Shown here: one piece after another, positions 1-11,065 of the stretch | How positions within the stretch are numbered: the first letter of the stretch is position 1 | Layout of the letters: the number at the start of each line of letters is the position of its first letter | DNA from: Agelas oroides | Taxonomy: Eukaryota > Porifera > Demospongiae > Agelasida > Agelasidae | DNA length: 64,000 nt | Assembly: GCA_949130485.1 (NCBI GenBank) | Contig: OX422201.1 | Coordinates: forward strand, 3,694,516-3,758,515 | Reading direction: 5' to 3' | Notes under the pieces: model-generated | What the model was told of the DNA's origin: nothing | What the model saw: the letters and a program-made list of their open reading frames with translations, nothing else | Database searches by the model: none | Program-made: the position numbers and the translations under genes

Positions 1-1865
1 TTTGTGAAGCACACGGCAGCTGCTTTTTGCGGAGCGCTTGTTTGTTACTTGCTGTCTGTACCGTCTTTGGCTTTTCTCGTTGACAGCGAGGTGTAGCCTC
101 GGAACTGTCTTGATAGGTTCGAAGCCTGAGGTCCGCTATACCTCTGTAGCTAGCGTTGTGTCTGTCTTCATAGGCGTTGAGAAGAAAACGTGGCCAATAA
201 GTCACTTTTGCGATCGAGTCGATCGACAACCATCATGACTTCTCACGCTTACTTCGCTCCGCCCCTCGAGAGCTTCTGAATGAAACCTCATATATTACTA
301 GGGGAGGCCCTACTCTAACCACAGACCGGATACAAAGCTTGTTGCTAAGAGCCCACGGCTGTAATAAAGCTCGATTGCATCTGTGACGCTTATAAGCGTC
401 TATCGCGCTTCACGTATAATCGGAACATGGTAGTATGATATAAAGGAGTCAATTAACTTAACTGATGATATCTCTACAAGTAACTTTTAGCCTATCGGTA
501 ATCTGAGCATAGTGTATTTTCACTTTTACTAGGAGCTATATAACATAGATAATATAGATTTTTGACCCTAACTATATACACCCACTCATTAGCAAGTTAT
601 TAATCAGCAGGGTCTCCAACCAGCAAATTCTAGCCTGCCCAGACTGACAATGCCAGAAATGGAGCCTCTAGCTACAAGGTGCATGAGAATGGTGCCTTTT
701 TATGCCCTTTTGTGCAAAAGAGAGAAATGGCCAACGCAGTGCTGACCAAGGCCTTTGTACAGTCAGCCACAACAGTTGCCATGTGCACAGCACCCCCACC
801 TGCCTCCCCCATTCTACCCTTTCTGCTAGCACAGAACCCATCTCCAAAGCACGTTGCACTATGTGTGACACCAGCATGTGCCAACTTCAATAGCAGACAT
901 GATTAGTAAAAGGTATCTTTACAAGCAGAAACATTGCAATATGTAAACCAGTGTTTCTACTCTCTCCCCTTCATGATGCACTGACATCAATCCCTTTCAT
1001 TTTTACAAATGACAGACATTGACATTCGGCAACAGAGTCTAAAGCAAATGCAGAAAGGGGAGGCTCCAGGTTGACAGTGGGGGCCCCAAAATTTTGACAC
1101 CTGTTGGAGAGTGACTCTGCATTCCCAGAAGTGGTGAAGAGTGTAATACCATGTACTTTTCCACAACTGGCCTAATTGCATTAATCAGGCCAGGTATAGA
1201 GTATTACACAACATGTACATGATTATAATGTACACATCACATATGGCCATGCTCCTGATGTTCTGTGTGCAAACCTGTTTTAGCATTGGCTAATATTCTA
1301 GGTACTTTGCAGAGATTAACTGGTTTCACAAGGTTTGTAGATGAAAGACAATGTCATGTTCACATTCTTCCATTGTCAAATACAAGATAATAGGTGCCAC
1401 AGGTGTTAGAAAACTCATTAAAGGTATAAAGCTACTGTTGATAGCTGCAGTTCTCCCATCTGATGGCATCCTACACAGTTCCTTCAATAATGTAAACCTG
1501 TCACCTGCAAACATACTGGACATACTGCCTACACAGGAAGGAGGAGGGGGAGGGGGAGGTATATTTATTAGTTTGAATGTGGCGAGTTTGGAATGGGTCT
1601 ATAGGGGTACTAGTACTTTAGTTTCCATCCAACATCTTGTGTGGCCAAATTATTGTATATACATGTAGCAGTTTAGCAGTCTGACCAATCTCATCTCTTG
1701 GCTTGTGTGGCCAAGTTATTGTAGTGGTTGAGCAGTCTAACCAATTTCATCTCTTGGTTTGTAGCCGAATAAACAATCCCATGCAAACCAGAAACACAGA
1801 CATACTACACATGCAAGGTCACTAGAAAATGTCACAAGTATTCCTTTGGTGGTGATGTTTTTAGT
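1..1865. other. No recognisable gene
   Basis: Only short unconserved frames are present. Frames on both strands around 670-906 overlap each other and have no recognisable composition or domain. A G-rich run lies near 1540-1560. I see no splice-consistent coding series, RNA gene or clear repeat boundary here. Confidence 0.5.
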
Positions 1866-3157
1866 GGTCATTCCATGTCAAATCAACACAAAAAATACCT
1901 GACCCTCACGGATTTGGACTAAACTTGGTCCTTACATAGTGTCTGTTGAGACATTCACCCATAGTCAGTTTCAGTATTATATGTTGTATGGCTTCAGAGT
2001 TAGAGCCAGCTAAAAAGTCGATTTCTCGCCAAATTTTGGCTTACCCCTTGGTACTTAATCAACCATAACTTTGAGCACGAGTAACTTTATGACCTAGAAA
2101 TCTTAACTCTTGTTCACATCAAACACTTAATATGGCGTGGGTACAAGGCTAACAATGCATGCACCTGTCATGCAGTTGCTATCCTACCCATTCTGCCCTC
2201 AGATGAACTCAGTGTCCATGCAATTTGGTAAGTACCTTACTCCTGACACAGCTTTCTATCACTAGTATGGACCTTCCTACTGCAGTCTTGATACAACATT
2301 ATGTAGGTTTATGACATTATCACACACAGAGGCACTCCTAAATTGATCTACCAACTTAATTTTAGAACATTGCAGTTGTGTACCAAGGAGCTAATTTTAG
2401 TACCGTAAAATTTTCCTGCCCTAGGTAAAGCAGTCGTTGTGGGAAGAACCTAAGTAAACTGTAACATGAAAATTTACTGTCACTCCTGCATGTTGAACAG
2501 CATTCAGTTGTTTGCTAGAGATAAATTACCTTGTAAACATGCCTTTAACATGGCAACTACCACGCGTTGGTCAAATAATTATGTCTACCTTGTCATGTCA
2601 TGTTTATGAGGGTCATACTGATCAAAATGCACCCCTATCGGGTAAGTATAGGGTTGATTAGCTGCACATCTCCCCTAACTACCATTACATTCTGTCAAGT
2701 ATCTCCGAATCCCATGGCAGTCCCAAAACCAATTTAACTGCACTTAAAGAGAAGGCCCCAAAGAACATTTATTTATTTTAGTAAAAAAAATGATTCAAAT
2801 CAAAACATCCATTTTTGAGAGCAAAGGTCAAAGTACCTAGTGATGACCTTTGACCCAAACTTTATGGGATATACTTGATAATTATACCAAATGAAAGGGA
2901 ATTTTATGAGATACAAGTGGTGCAAATTGTAGGTCATAAAGTTAATCGTGCTCAAAGTTATGGTAAGTACCAAGGGATAAGCCAAAATTTGGCGAAAAAT
3001 CGACTTTTTGGCTGGCTCTAACTCTGAAGCTATACAACATATAAAGCTGAAACTGACTATGGGGAGAATGTCTCAACAGACACTATGTAAGAACCAAGTT
3101 TCGTCCAAATACGAGAGGGTCAGGTATTTTTTTGTGTTGATTTGACATGGAATGACC
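1866..3157. mobile_element. Foldback-type element with ~230 bp terminal inverted repeats
   Basis: The left arm (about 1866-2100) begins GGTCATTCCATGTCAAATCA. It is matched in reverse complement by the right arm (about 2940-3157), which ends in the complementary sequence. Both arms share the words around TACCTGACCCTC, GAGACATTC and CCAAATTTTGGC with scattered mismatches, so the copy is old. The ~840 bp between them has no convincing coding frame; the 61-codon minus frame near 2800-2985 lies partly in the arm. I could not find a clear target duplication. The size and the long arms suggest a non-autonomous DNA transposon. Confidence 0.75.
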
Positions 3158-3189
3158 CTATGTTGAATACCGTATTCTCTCTAAACTAG

Positions 3190-3345
3190 GAATACGCATG
3201 CGCAGAGTATGCCTCGCGCAGAAGAATATCCGGAAATATGCAAGTAGATATCCGTTGTAACCACGTGTAGCGTGTAGGTGCTAGGTGCTGGAGACGAGAT
3301 AGAGCGATGAAGATGGCAAAGCGGTCGTCTGAAGAGTTTCAGGAA
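3190..3345 (+). promoter_or_regulatory. Possible promoter with NRF1-like site and short first exon
   Basis: A GCATGCGCA word near 3196 resembles the NRF1 core common in animal CpG promoters. About 110 bp downstream an ATG at 3307 opens a 13-codon frame (MKMAKRSSEEFQE) that ends at a GTGAGC donor-like site near 3346. It could be the first exon of the transposase remnant that follows. The evidence is only spacing and consensus, so confidence is low. Confidence 0.25.
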
Positions 3346-3426
3346 GTGAGCGTAGTGTCATGCGAGTATCTGTCCTAGGGTTATGCTACAATCAGATTGA
3401 CATAGCAGTTGCTCAGTGCTCTTACC

Positions 3427-4303
3427 CAAAGACGCTCGGAAAAGACACTGTGACCAATGCCAAGCATTTTGATCTGTACTGCGAGCTCAGCTAAGCCGCC
3501 ACATGAAAGCAGATAGCTCTGATAGAATGAATCCTGGCAGTCATGTGCGCTACTCTTGCTTAGACAAGGCAGAATTAAACAGTCAGCTTAGGCAAACCAA
3601 GAGCTTACAGAAGGATGAAAGTCGCAGAGTGAAGCAGCTCGAAGCCAAGCTGACTAGTCACACCATAGATGAAGAAACCCACTCTGACCTTGTGAGCATC
3701 ATAGAGCAGCAGAGCTTTCTGTTCACTGTGCCTGGTGTGAAGTTCTTCCTTAGCAGACGTCTGTGTCAAGATCTGATTGAGAAATTCTTTGGGTGTCAAC
3801 GCCAGAGGAGGAGGACGCATGACAACCCTAATGCACAAGAATTTCTACAGAACACTCAGGCACTCAGAGTAGTGAATGGGTTTAGCCGTGATGTAGCGAC
3901 AGGAAACTGCCGAGGGAACAAAATGGATATGCAATTGGGTCTTAAGGAGAACACTCCTCTGCCAAAGCGAAAGGCTATATTATCCATGATACTATTCTCT
4001 AGAACATTCAAGCTGAGTTCATTCTTTGGGTTGTTCCTATCTCCACTCTGTCCACAGCAACACTTCCCATTTACTGTAGGGAGTGTTTGTTACAAGTTCA
4101 TTTTTGTCTCAGAGCAAATGAGGAAAACTAGACAGCTAGCAAACACTATGTACCGTAGTCTTGCAAAAGAGTGCCTGTGGGTGGAACGTCTTTCAAGTTT
4201 GCCAAGGAAGGGGGTGGGTGTTCTTTCAAGTGTTTCTGCATTTAACTACGAAAGAGCACCCATGTATGTTTTGAATCGCTCAGTGCACTTGAATCCATGT
4301 TGA
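3427..4303 (+). pseudogene. P-element/THAP-type transposase remnant, internally deleted
   Basis: An open frame from ATG 3503 to 4303 gives 266 residues. Residues 1-60 are basic and helix-prone (RMNPGSHVRYSCL, then a Lys/Arg-rich coiled stretch). After HSDLVSIIEQQ the frame jumps to FFGCQRQRRRTHDNPN, then QALRVVN and GNCRG. These resemble the N-terminal linker and the C-terminal segment of THAP/P-element-like transposases of marine invertebrates. The catalytic RNase H-like middle (several hundred residues) is missing, so this is an internal-deletion derivative. The same frame continues upstream as a Cys-containing segment (CDQCQAF) but is cut by TGA at 3470-3472. From about residue 155 the frame looks like non-coding read-through. 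Family assignment comes from remembered motif patterns. Confidence 0.5.
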
Positions 4304-6050
4304 TGGCAAAATGTTATCATTGGACCAACACAATGGAGCCGCCAGCCTTCAAAGCTCAAGTCCTGCTGGCACACAACAGTTCAAACGGCAACATTCCACA
4401 ATGAGCTTGGTGTAGATAGCAAGCAATAACTATGTTCGTAACTATGGTAAAGTATAGCACAAAGTTTCTTACCTCAGATATGCATAAATACTTGAGGCTG
4501 TGCTTCTCAAACTCTACGAGTTTACTCCGTTAGCCACGTGAACCCCATTTCAGGGTGGATGCTCATTTTAGTGTAAACTCTGACCCTATACAGCAAATTG
4601 GGCCAAAAGCAGGGGGTGGATGCTCTTTCAAGGGTGGGCACTCTTTCACAAGAGTATGGTACATGTTTGTCAAGCAAATACACAGCCTTAACAACAATGG
4701 CCAGCGAATTTGTAGCACTACACACTACTAGCTACCAAGCAAATCCACAGTGCTACACAATATTAGCTAGCCAGTGAATCTACAGTGCTATACATTTGAC
4801 TGGCTAGGCATCCTAAGTGGCCAGGGTAGTCCTCTTGGCTGTCATGAAGATCATATGTTCTCCATCTTGACACATATATGTCAACTTCCACAGTCTCCAC
4901 CAAACACAAGAGAGAAGCAAGAGCGTCTATATTTGAAATCAATTTGGCAATGATATCCAAAATGTGACTTGCTTTTTTTTTTTTGCCTTATGAAGTGACT
5001 ACCTGGGATGCATTTCATACATGACAGTGATACAATATGCAGCCATGACAAGGTTTCATTTAAACTGTATACTGTAGAATTTGTACAATCTGTAGAATTT
5101 GTACAATTTGTACACCCTATTAATTCGTACACCCCCCTTTTCCAGGAAAAACGGTAATTTACGTACTCTAATTTAAGATGAAATTATTATTCTATTGTTC
5201 GTACAGCGGAAGCGCGTTTGAGCACAAGCACTCTGAGTTAATGCAAATATAGTGAGAGCGTTTCCAACGTCCACAAATGCAAACGAGCATGTTCTTTTGG
5301 GTCTTGATTCTGATTGTACAGGCAGGGTGATGTCGAAATAAGCCGGTCAGTCCGTGTGTTCCCGCAGGTTTATTCGTGTGAAGCCTCGCGAGACTAACGT
5401 TCAGCGAATGCTATACAGCATGCTGTAAATTCATTCTTCGATGTCGGCTAAGAGTCCTAGTGCGACTGACATGTTTATGTGAAGTGTAAGTTGTGGAGCC
5501 TCGTAAACTTCAAGTTGCTCGCCCAGCGTAGGCATATATATATATATGTATGCACGTAGATCGAAGCCAAAGTTACTTGTTACTAGTTGTTGTACATAAT
5601 GGCAGCTAACTGAAGCTAGAAAAGTACCTGCTGATCGGTTTTCTTAGTGTCGAAAACTTGCACACGTTTTTCTTCTATTCACTTCGTATAAATACTCTTT
5701 ATTCGTACACCCCCTGTTTCTCGGAATATTTGGTAATTTTCGTACTCTATTGAAATCATACAGCTAAAATTGAAATTATTTAATTTTGTACGAATTATTA
5801 GAAATCATACGGTAGCCCTTGAATCCATGCCATAACTATTACTCAACTAAGTATTCTTTTCAGTTTGTAGCCACACATAAAGCAGACTCAGGCACATTAG
5901 GACTGGGTCCAGCTGTTTTGCGCACGCTGCCTAAATCAACCCTGCCCATACAGAAATAACAAGCTTGTACAATGATGCTACAACTTTGTCAACAAGGTTG
6001 TGACATGGATGTAACAGGGTTGTGGACATGCTTGTCACAACCATGTCACA
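4304..6050. other. No gene; two related GTACACCCCC repeats
   Basis: Two similar segments near 5115-5200 and 5700-5820 begin TTCGTACACCCCC and continue with GGTAATTT and CGTACTCTA words. They could be ends or copies of one element, but I cannot set boundaries. A poly-T run lies at 4973-4984 and a short TA run near 5538-5548. I see no coding exon. Confidence 0.4.
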
Positions 6051-6054
6051 AAAG

Positions 6055-6425
6055 CGGAGGGGAAGGCCTGGTATATTTTATCACGTAAATGACGTCAGTG
6101 TCTACCTAGGTATACAGAGGGGGGGGGGGGTCCCCCATTGAAAGAATGCATTTTGCGCACGCGTTCTTCGTTTCTAACCTGGAGCGGTACGGTACGTTTT
6201 TTGCTTCATGAATGTTCGAAACTCCAGCGCTTGGGGCAGAAACTACAAGGCCTCAAGCTCATTCTTTCGATGTGTTCTTTCAATGGGGGATCCCTCCCCC
6301 CTCTGTCTACCGAGGTAGACACTGACGTCATTCACATGATAAAATATACCAGGCCTTCCCCCTCCATTTTTGCATACTGCAAGCGATCAAAAACTGGACG
6401 GTGGGAAGGCCTGGGAACGAGGCTA
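6055..6425. mobile_element. Long inverted repeat ending in a TAGCCTCG-type terminus
   Basis: A left arm (about 6060-6148) holding AAGGCCTGGTATATTTTATC, TGACGTCA and a G12 run is mirrored by a right arm (about 6265-6362). The right arm leads into a second, smaller palindrome that closes with GGCCTGGGAACGAGGCTA at 6425. The outer left terminus matching that end is missing. The layout parallels the complete copy at 21124-21587, so this looks like a left-truncated member of the same group. The frame at 6138-6533 lies in the loop and right arm and is not treated as a gene. Confidence 0.6.
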
Positions 6426-7438
6426 GCTCCTAATAACAACGCTCAGTCTTGCCCTTACCTCGGTCGAGTAAGACGTGGTCGATGTGATACGCACGTCTGT
6501 AACACAAGAAGTCGTTCTGCCAAGCGCTTCTAGCAATTTTCAAAGCCCACATAAGTAGAGTCATGTGCATCGAGTAGGGTAGCACGTGCCAGCTATTCTT
6601 GAATAAGCCGCATAATAATGGCCACTTAGCAGCTCGTTTTCCGGAAGTCACTCAAGCTGACTTTTTCTGAAAAGAACTGAAGTGTACTGTTGGGTTCAAT
6701 CGAGAAGAAATCCAATTGTCTTTGATTTCACTGTGGGAAAAGTTTGTAGCTTACCGCTAAGGGTGCGAAGTGGAAGTTTAAATGCCCAGTGGGAGTGGCA
6801 TATTTGCCAGTTCCAGCGCTTTGCAAGAGATATTGACTATTCCCACGGATAAAACGTTGGGCAGGTTGAATGGTGCAGAAACAGTCGTGAAATTTTGCTC
6901 GCATAAATTCCGTATATCACATTTATTGTACTGATATACCCTGAGGGAGGGGCTTGGTACAGCTAAGCTGTTTGTGGGCGTGGCCAGAAAAGCTGTAACA
7001 GTAAACAATAAGGGTGGGGCTACATGTAACAACACTAAACAATTACTTCAAACTTCTTCACTCGTCCTAAAGTTGATTCAAATATTGCCATAATATAGCC
7101 TCAAAAGCCATGGACCCAGTCCTTAACACCCCTGAGGAGAGAACTCTACCTTGTATCATACTGAGTGGGAAGTTGAAAGAAGCCACCACGGGGTACAAAT
7201 CCCATGTACACAGTGGTGGCACCTGTGATCCTAGTTGTCTCATATGGTACAACTAGGTTGCTAAGCAACAGTCCAGCCCGTTCACATAGCAGAAGCCTCA
7301 CACCAGACTAATCAGATCAATTATGATACAAGCCAGCTGTACCATGGCTATACCATCCATGGGTTATTGATGTCCTTCCTCGGCTTCGCCCTGGGAAGTA
7401 CATGTACATCATTAACCCTCAGATGGTACAATCCCCAT
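6426..7438. other. No recognisable gene or bounded repeat
   Basis: Short frames on the minus strand (6430-6651, 6778-7035, 7067-7252) show no domain, splice consistency or coding character that I can support. No clear inverted or tandem repeat is seen. Confidence 0.45.
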
Positions 7439-7439
7439 A

Positions 7440-7864
7440 CAGTGGAGTAGGAACCAATTATGGATTGGGGGGGCCAAGGTGTATTGGGAGGGGTGGGGTT
7501 AGGGTTATATAATAATCAGCATGATATAGTATAATATATACTATAACATGGAGCCTGATTATTGGGGGGGCCAGTGGAGTAGGAACCAATTATGGATTGG
7601 GGGGGCCAAGGTGTATTGGGAGGGGTGGGGTTAGGGTTATATAATAATCAGCATGATATAGTATAATATAACATGGAGCCTGATTATTGGGGGGGCCAGT
7701 GGAGTAGGAACCAATTATGGATTGGGGGGGCCAAGGTGTATTGGGAGGGGTGGGGTTAGGGTTATATAATAATCAGCATGATATAGTATAATATAACATG
7801 GAGCCTGATTATTGGGGGGGCCAGTGGCCCCCCCCCCCCCCCCCCCCCGGTTCCTACTCCACTG
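7440..7864. repeat. TIR-bounded tandem array, ~125-132 bp unit, plus poly-C
   Basis: Three direct copies start at 7441 (132 bp), 7573 (125 bp) and 7698 (125 bp), each beginning AGTGGAGTAGGAACCAATTA. The first has a short extra TATA insertion. The array ends in a C tract (about 7828-7848) followed by GGTTCCTACTCCACTG, the reverse complement of the array start. The whole block is therefore a TIR element whose interior has been tandemly amplified. Each unit contains GGGGTTAGGGTT. Confidence 0.8.
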
Positions 7865-8279
7865 TCATACCCATTAAGAAGCCATGGTACAACTATAACA
7901 TGTACCCTTTGCAAGGGAAGGCCTGGGAACAAGGCTACTGGCATCATGCCTGCATCATGACATTAAGAATGTATGGTACCAGGTTTTTCAAATGACTACC
8001 TATCCTTGTACAGCACAAAGACAGGCTGTCATTGTACAACAGCCTTGACTATTGAAAGTTGGCATGGTAGAGGCTGTATCTGCATATGATGGCTGAATGT
8101 GCCCTTGTGTAAAGTTTGAGCTTAAAATGTGGTGTATGTTGGTTAAAAGTGATATAGAGTTAGCAGTAATCAATGAAGTAGCAGGTCTCCGCAGCGTAAG
8201 AAAGCTTCACTATAATTCACCTTTTGACCTGAACATCAGCCCACATGCACATATAACCTGTACATCCTCACATGTGCAC
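7865..8279. other. No recognisable gene
   Basis: A partial GGCCTGGGAACAAGGCTA end of the palindromic element family lies near 7920-7938 without a partner end. Nothing else is supported. Confidence 0.4.
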
Positions 8280-8748
8280 TAGGCCTTGGCGAAATATGCT
8301 CAAAAACTTTGTTACTATGCTATGCTCCAATGCTCTCAAATGCTTTGATTATTCTTCTAAGAATTGTTATTATGCTCACATTATGCTCGCTTATAATATT
8401 ATTCATGAGCACGTGGTCACGTGGTGGTTAACTACACGTGTCACTAAGTAAACGTGCAATGGTCGATTGTCCTGCGGTACACTCCACTGTAGAGCTTGTG
8501 GAGAGTGAGTTGGCCCGTGAAATTAGCCCTGTACCAGTAGTGGAGAGTCAGTCTAGTGCTTGTTTTGTCCTAGATAGCTAAACTAACTTTCTTTTGTTGT
8601 AGTTGATGAATGTTTAAATTTTAGTATAATTATGCTCCTAAACAGTACAATTATGCTTGTAACAGCTCTTCATTATGCCAGCATATGCTCCTATGCTTCC
8701 ACACTACATTATGCTCAAAATTATGCCAGCATAATTCGCCAAGGCCTA
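8280..8748. mobile_element. hAT-like non-autonomous element, ATTATGCTC-rich, 8-bp TSD
   Basis: Termini are TAGGCCTTGGCGAA on the left and its reverse complement on the right (TTCGCCAAGGCCTA). The exact 8-bp direct repeat ATGTGCAC flanks the element at 8272-8279 and 8749-8756. An 8-bp duplication fits the hAT superfamily. The interior repeats the word TATGCTC many times near both ends and has no transposase frame. A related element lies at 61608-62047. Confidence 0.8.
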
Positions 8749-8756
8749 ATGTGCAC

Positions 8757-9400
8757 ATAATGTGTAAGTTATACACCCGGTGTACTCATGTACAAGTTAT
8801 TGCAACCACAAAGGGCAATATCTCAGACACAGCTTTTGTAAAACCACAAGCAAGCAGGGTTTCATATAGGAGTGATTATGAGTTGGGTGAATTATTGGGT
8901 GGGTGCACTGCTTTGAAGCCCATAATACAGGGATCTGGAGGCCTGCTTTCCTCCCCCCATCCCTCTCCCCCCAACAACAAAAAAGTTTTCTTTTAAGCAA
9001 AAATTTATGGTCCTGAGATATGTTGCCTATATCATTTTGTGAGGAGGGTGGTGGAACTTGCATTTGATGTCCCCAGGTACTCCCTCCCATATAAGAAACT
9101 CTGACAACCAACACTGTTACAGCTGTATCTGAGACATGGCCCATGCAGTAGTGAGCACTATAACCAATTTGTGGTATGTTCAAAACTAATCCATTCTGAG
9201 CAACAAAGTAGCTTCTGGCAGTTGTTGGTGTTTTGTATAGATACTGGCATAGCCACACAATGCTATTCTAAGTATGGAATTTAGTTATAGCTTTCACTGC
9301 CTACACGTACCATCAGAGGTACTGCATCTAACAGAATGCGTACAGATACAGTACCTTTGATGTAAGGTGATATACATGGCAAATGTGGCACATACCATAT
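8757..9400. other. No recognisable gene
   Basis: Facing words ATATCTCAGACACAGC (near 8820) and GCTGTATCTGAGACATGG (near 9122) hint at an old inverted-repeat element of about 320 bp, but the arms are too short to bound. The long minus frame 8797-9258 crosses this structure and shows no domain. Confidence 0.4.
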
Positions 9401-9622
9401 GTACTGTATAGCTCCAAATTTTCGTGGCACAATATTTTCGTGAATTTCGTGATTAACCTCGAGATCACGAAAATTTTGTTCACGAAATAATTTGAACGCG
9501 TGTCACGAGGTGGCCTATATAGCATGCTCGCTGAAAAATGGGCGGGGCAACATTTACTTTAATGCTAATTTGGAGAGATTCACGAACTTTTTGAACCACG
9601 AAAATTTGGAGCTATACGGTAC
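9401..9622. mobile_element. MITE with 27-bp terminal inverted repeats
   Basis: The left end (9401-9427) contains GTATAGCTCCAAATTTTCGT. The right end (9596-9622) is its reverse complement with one mismatch. The interior has more inverted words (TTCGTGAATTTCGTGA, ATCACGAAAATTTTG), so the element folds well. It has no coding capacity. The flanks do not show an obvious target duplication. Confidence 0.8.
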
Positions 9623-10323
9623 TTTATCCACCCACACAACATGCCACAAGTGATGCTAAAGTACTGGAAACCTTGTCATAGGCATGTTATGAAATTGTGT
9701 GATAAACTCACCACAGTAGAAGGTCACTTATCTGAACTCTATCTGAATCTTCGCTTACATATTTCAACCCCCAAAATAATCGTGTTCATAGACAGTGTTT
9801 TTCTAGAAAGGTGGGGCAATTGCTTGCTTAGGAAGGAAGTTGGAAAGAGTACCTGGCTGGCTGGGTAGCTGTCAGTCATAATGGGAGGTTTGGGGGCATG
9901 TTCCCCATTTTTTGCGGTCACATTTGGTGACTTCTGAGGAACTATATGTCATGTATTATCTGTATGGGGGTTTGGGGAGTGGTATTTAGTGACTTCTGAG
10001 ACGCAGTTGCAACTATAGATGGTGCATTGTCCAAACTACCTTAAAGAGAAACTCTTTGGGTAAAAATTTCCCTCCCCCCACCACCCCAAAAGAACCTTAA
10101 AAAGCAAACAAACTGTTCACAGGTAGTTGTTTTGCTGAGCACTAATGTAGCATGCAAGACATGTTATCAAGGTTGACAAACCTGGAATTTAACTTTGTGG
10201 ACTTGTTCGCCAGCATTAACTGCTTCCTAATTGACAATTTGGAGGCATAGAAAATTTCAGCGTCCATATATTTTGAGATTTAACTACCTTCTTGTCAGCA
10301 TCCAATAAAATAAATGCGTTTAT
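9623..10323. other. No recognisable gene
   Basis: Overlapping opposite-strand frames at 9641-9921 have no recognisable domain. No bounded repeat found. Confidence 0.4.
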
Positions 10324-10600
10324 AATTAGGATGTAGCCTGGTGCAACCCTTGATCTGGTGGTTGAACTTTGAAAGTAAGCTTAGATTGACATTTCAATTT
10401 TTAAAATTAAAAAAAGGTTGTTTTTGCAAAGGAAGAAGTTTAGAGGAGTGATGTGGCAGCTAGCTGTCAATAGTGAGTAGTGTCTGTATGGCAAAGCAAG
10501 TTTATATTGCAATATACGCTTCCACTCATGAATGAGCCCCTCCCATAGACAAGCAGTGATGACATCACAGGTTCTAGACACGAAGACATATTCACATTTA
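10324..10600 (-). mobile_element. Diverged partial copy of the ~1 kb TTAA element
   Basis: TGTAGCCTGGTGCAACCC near 10331, AACTTTGAAAGTAAGCTTAG and, further on, CACTCATGAATGAGCCCCTC follow the order of words in the 48.5-52.3 kb TTAA copies, but with many mismatches and a deletion. It reads as an older, internally deleted relative. The ends are not preserved. Confidence 0.5.
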
Positions 10601-10973
10601 TATCTCCAGCTACAGAGAAGCTAGAGAAACAAGACAATTAAGCTCCAGCCGAGAGACAAGTCCTACCTCTACAACATAACTGAGTCTGAAGCAGAACCAC
10701 TAAACGATTGTTCTGCTGCAAACGTTGCAAATCCAAAAGTGGCTTCTTTTTAGCTACGTTAGCTAAATTTTGTCACTGCGGATATTTCACGCTTGTTGTT
10801 TGGCAACCCTTCGGAGCTATTCCTTCTAGCTCGGATATGTTTTGTACGCTTGGTTTTATTCTCCGTCGGCGCTTGTCTCCTCTTCAAAGCTAGTACAGAA
10901 TGCAAGATCGGTCTTCTCCCAAGTACGGCTATAAATATAAGCGTGACGACATGTGACGCCCGTGCCGCGGATC
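10601..10973. other. No recognisable gene
   Basis: Frames 10708-10893 and 10793-11107 overlap in different phases, and the second runs into a palindromic element. No domain or splice support. Confidence 0.4.
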
Positions 10974-11062
10974 ACGTGGTAAGATTCACCAGGTCTTCTC
11001 CCTCCGTTTTTGCATACTGCAAGCGATCAAGAACTGGAGGCGGGGAAGACCTGGGAACGAGG
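10974..11062. mobile_element. Palindromic TAGCCTCG-family element, left end decayed
   Basis: ACCAGGTCTTCTCCCTCC and GGGAAGACCTGGGAACGAGG face each other around a loop containing GCATACTGCAAGCGATCAAG. The right terminus ...GAGGCTA ends at 11065. The loop word is shared with the element near 6385 and in part with 62476-62564, which groups these copies. Confidence 0.6.
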
Positions 11063-11065
11063 CTA

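Noticed and set aside
672-906. Overlapping frames on both strands as a small gene
   Set aside because: No domain, no splice or promoter support, and mutually overlapping in opposite directions.
7499-7765. TTAGGG words as true telomeric repeat
   Set aside because: They occur once per 125-132 bp unit of an interspersed array, not as a telomere.
8797-9258. 153-residue minus frame as a gene
   Set aside because: Crosses an inverted-repeat structure, with no recognisable motif or exon signals.
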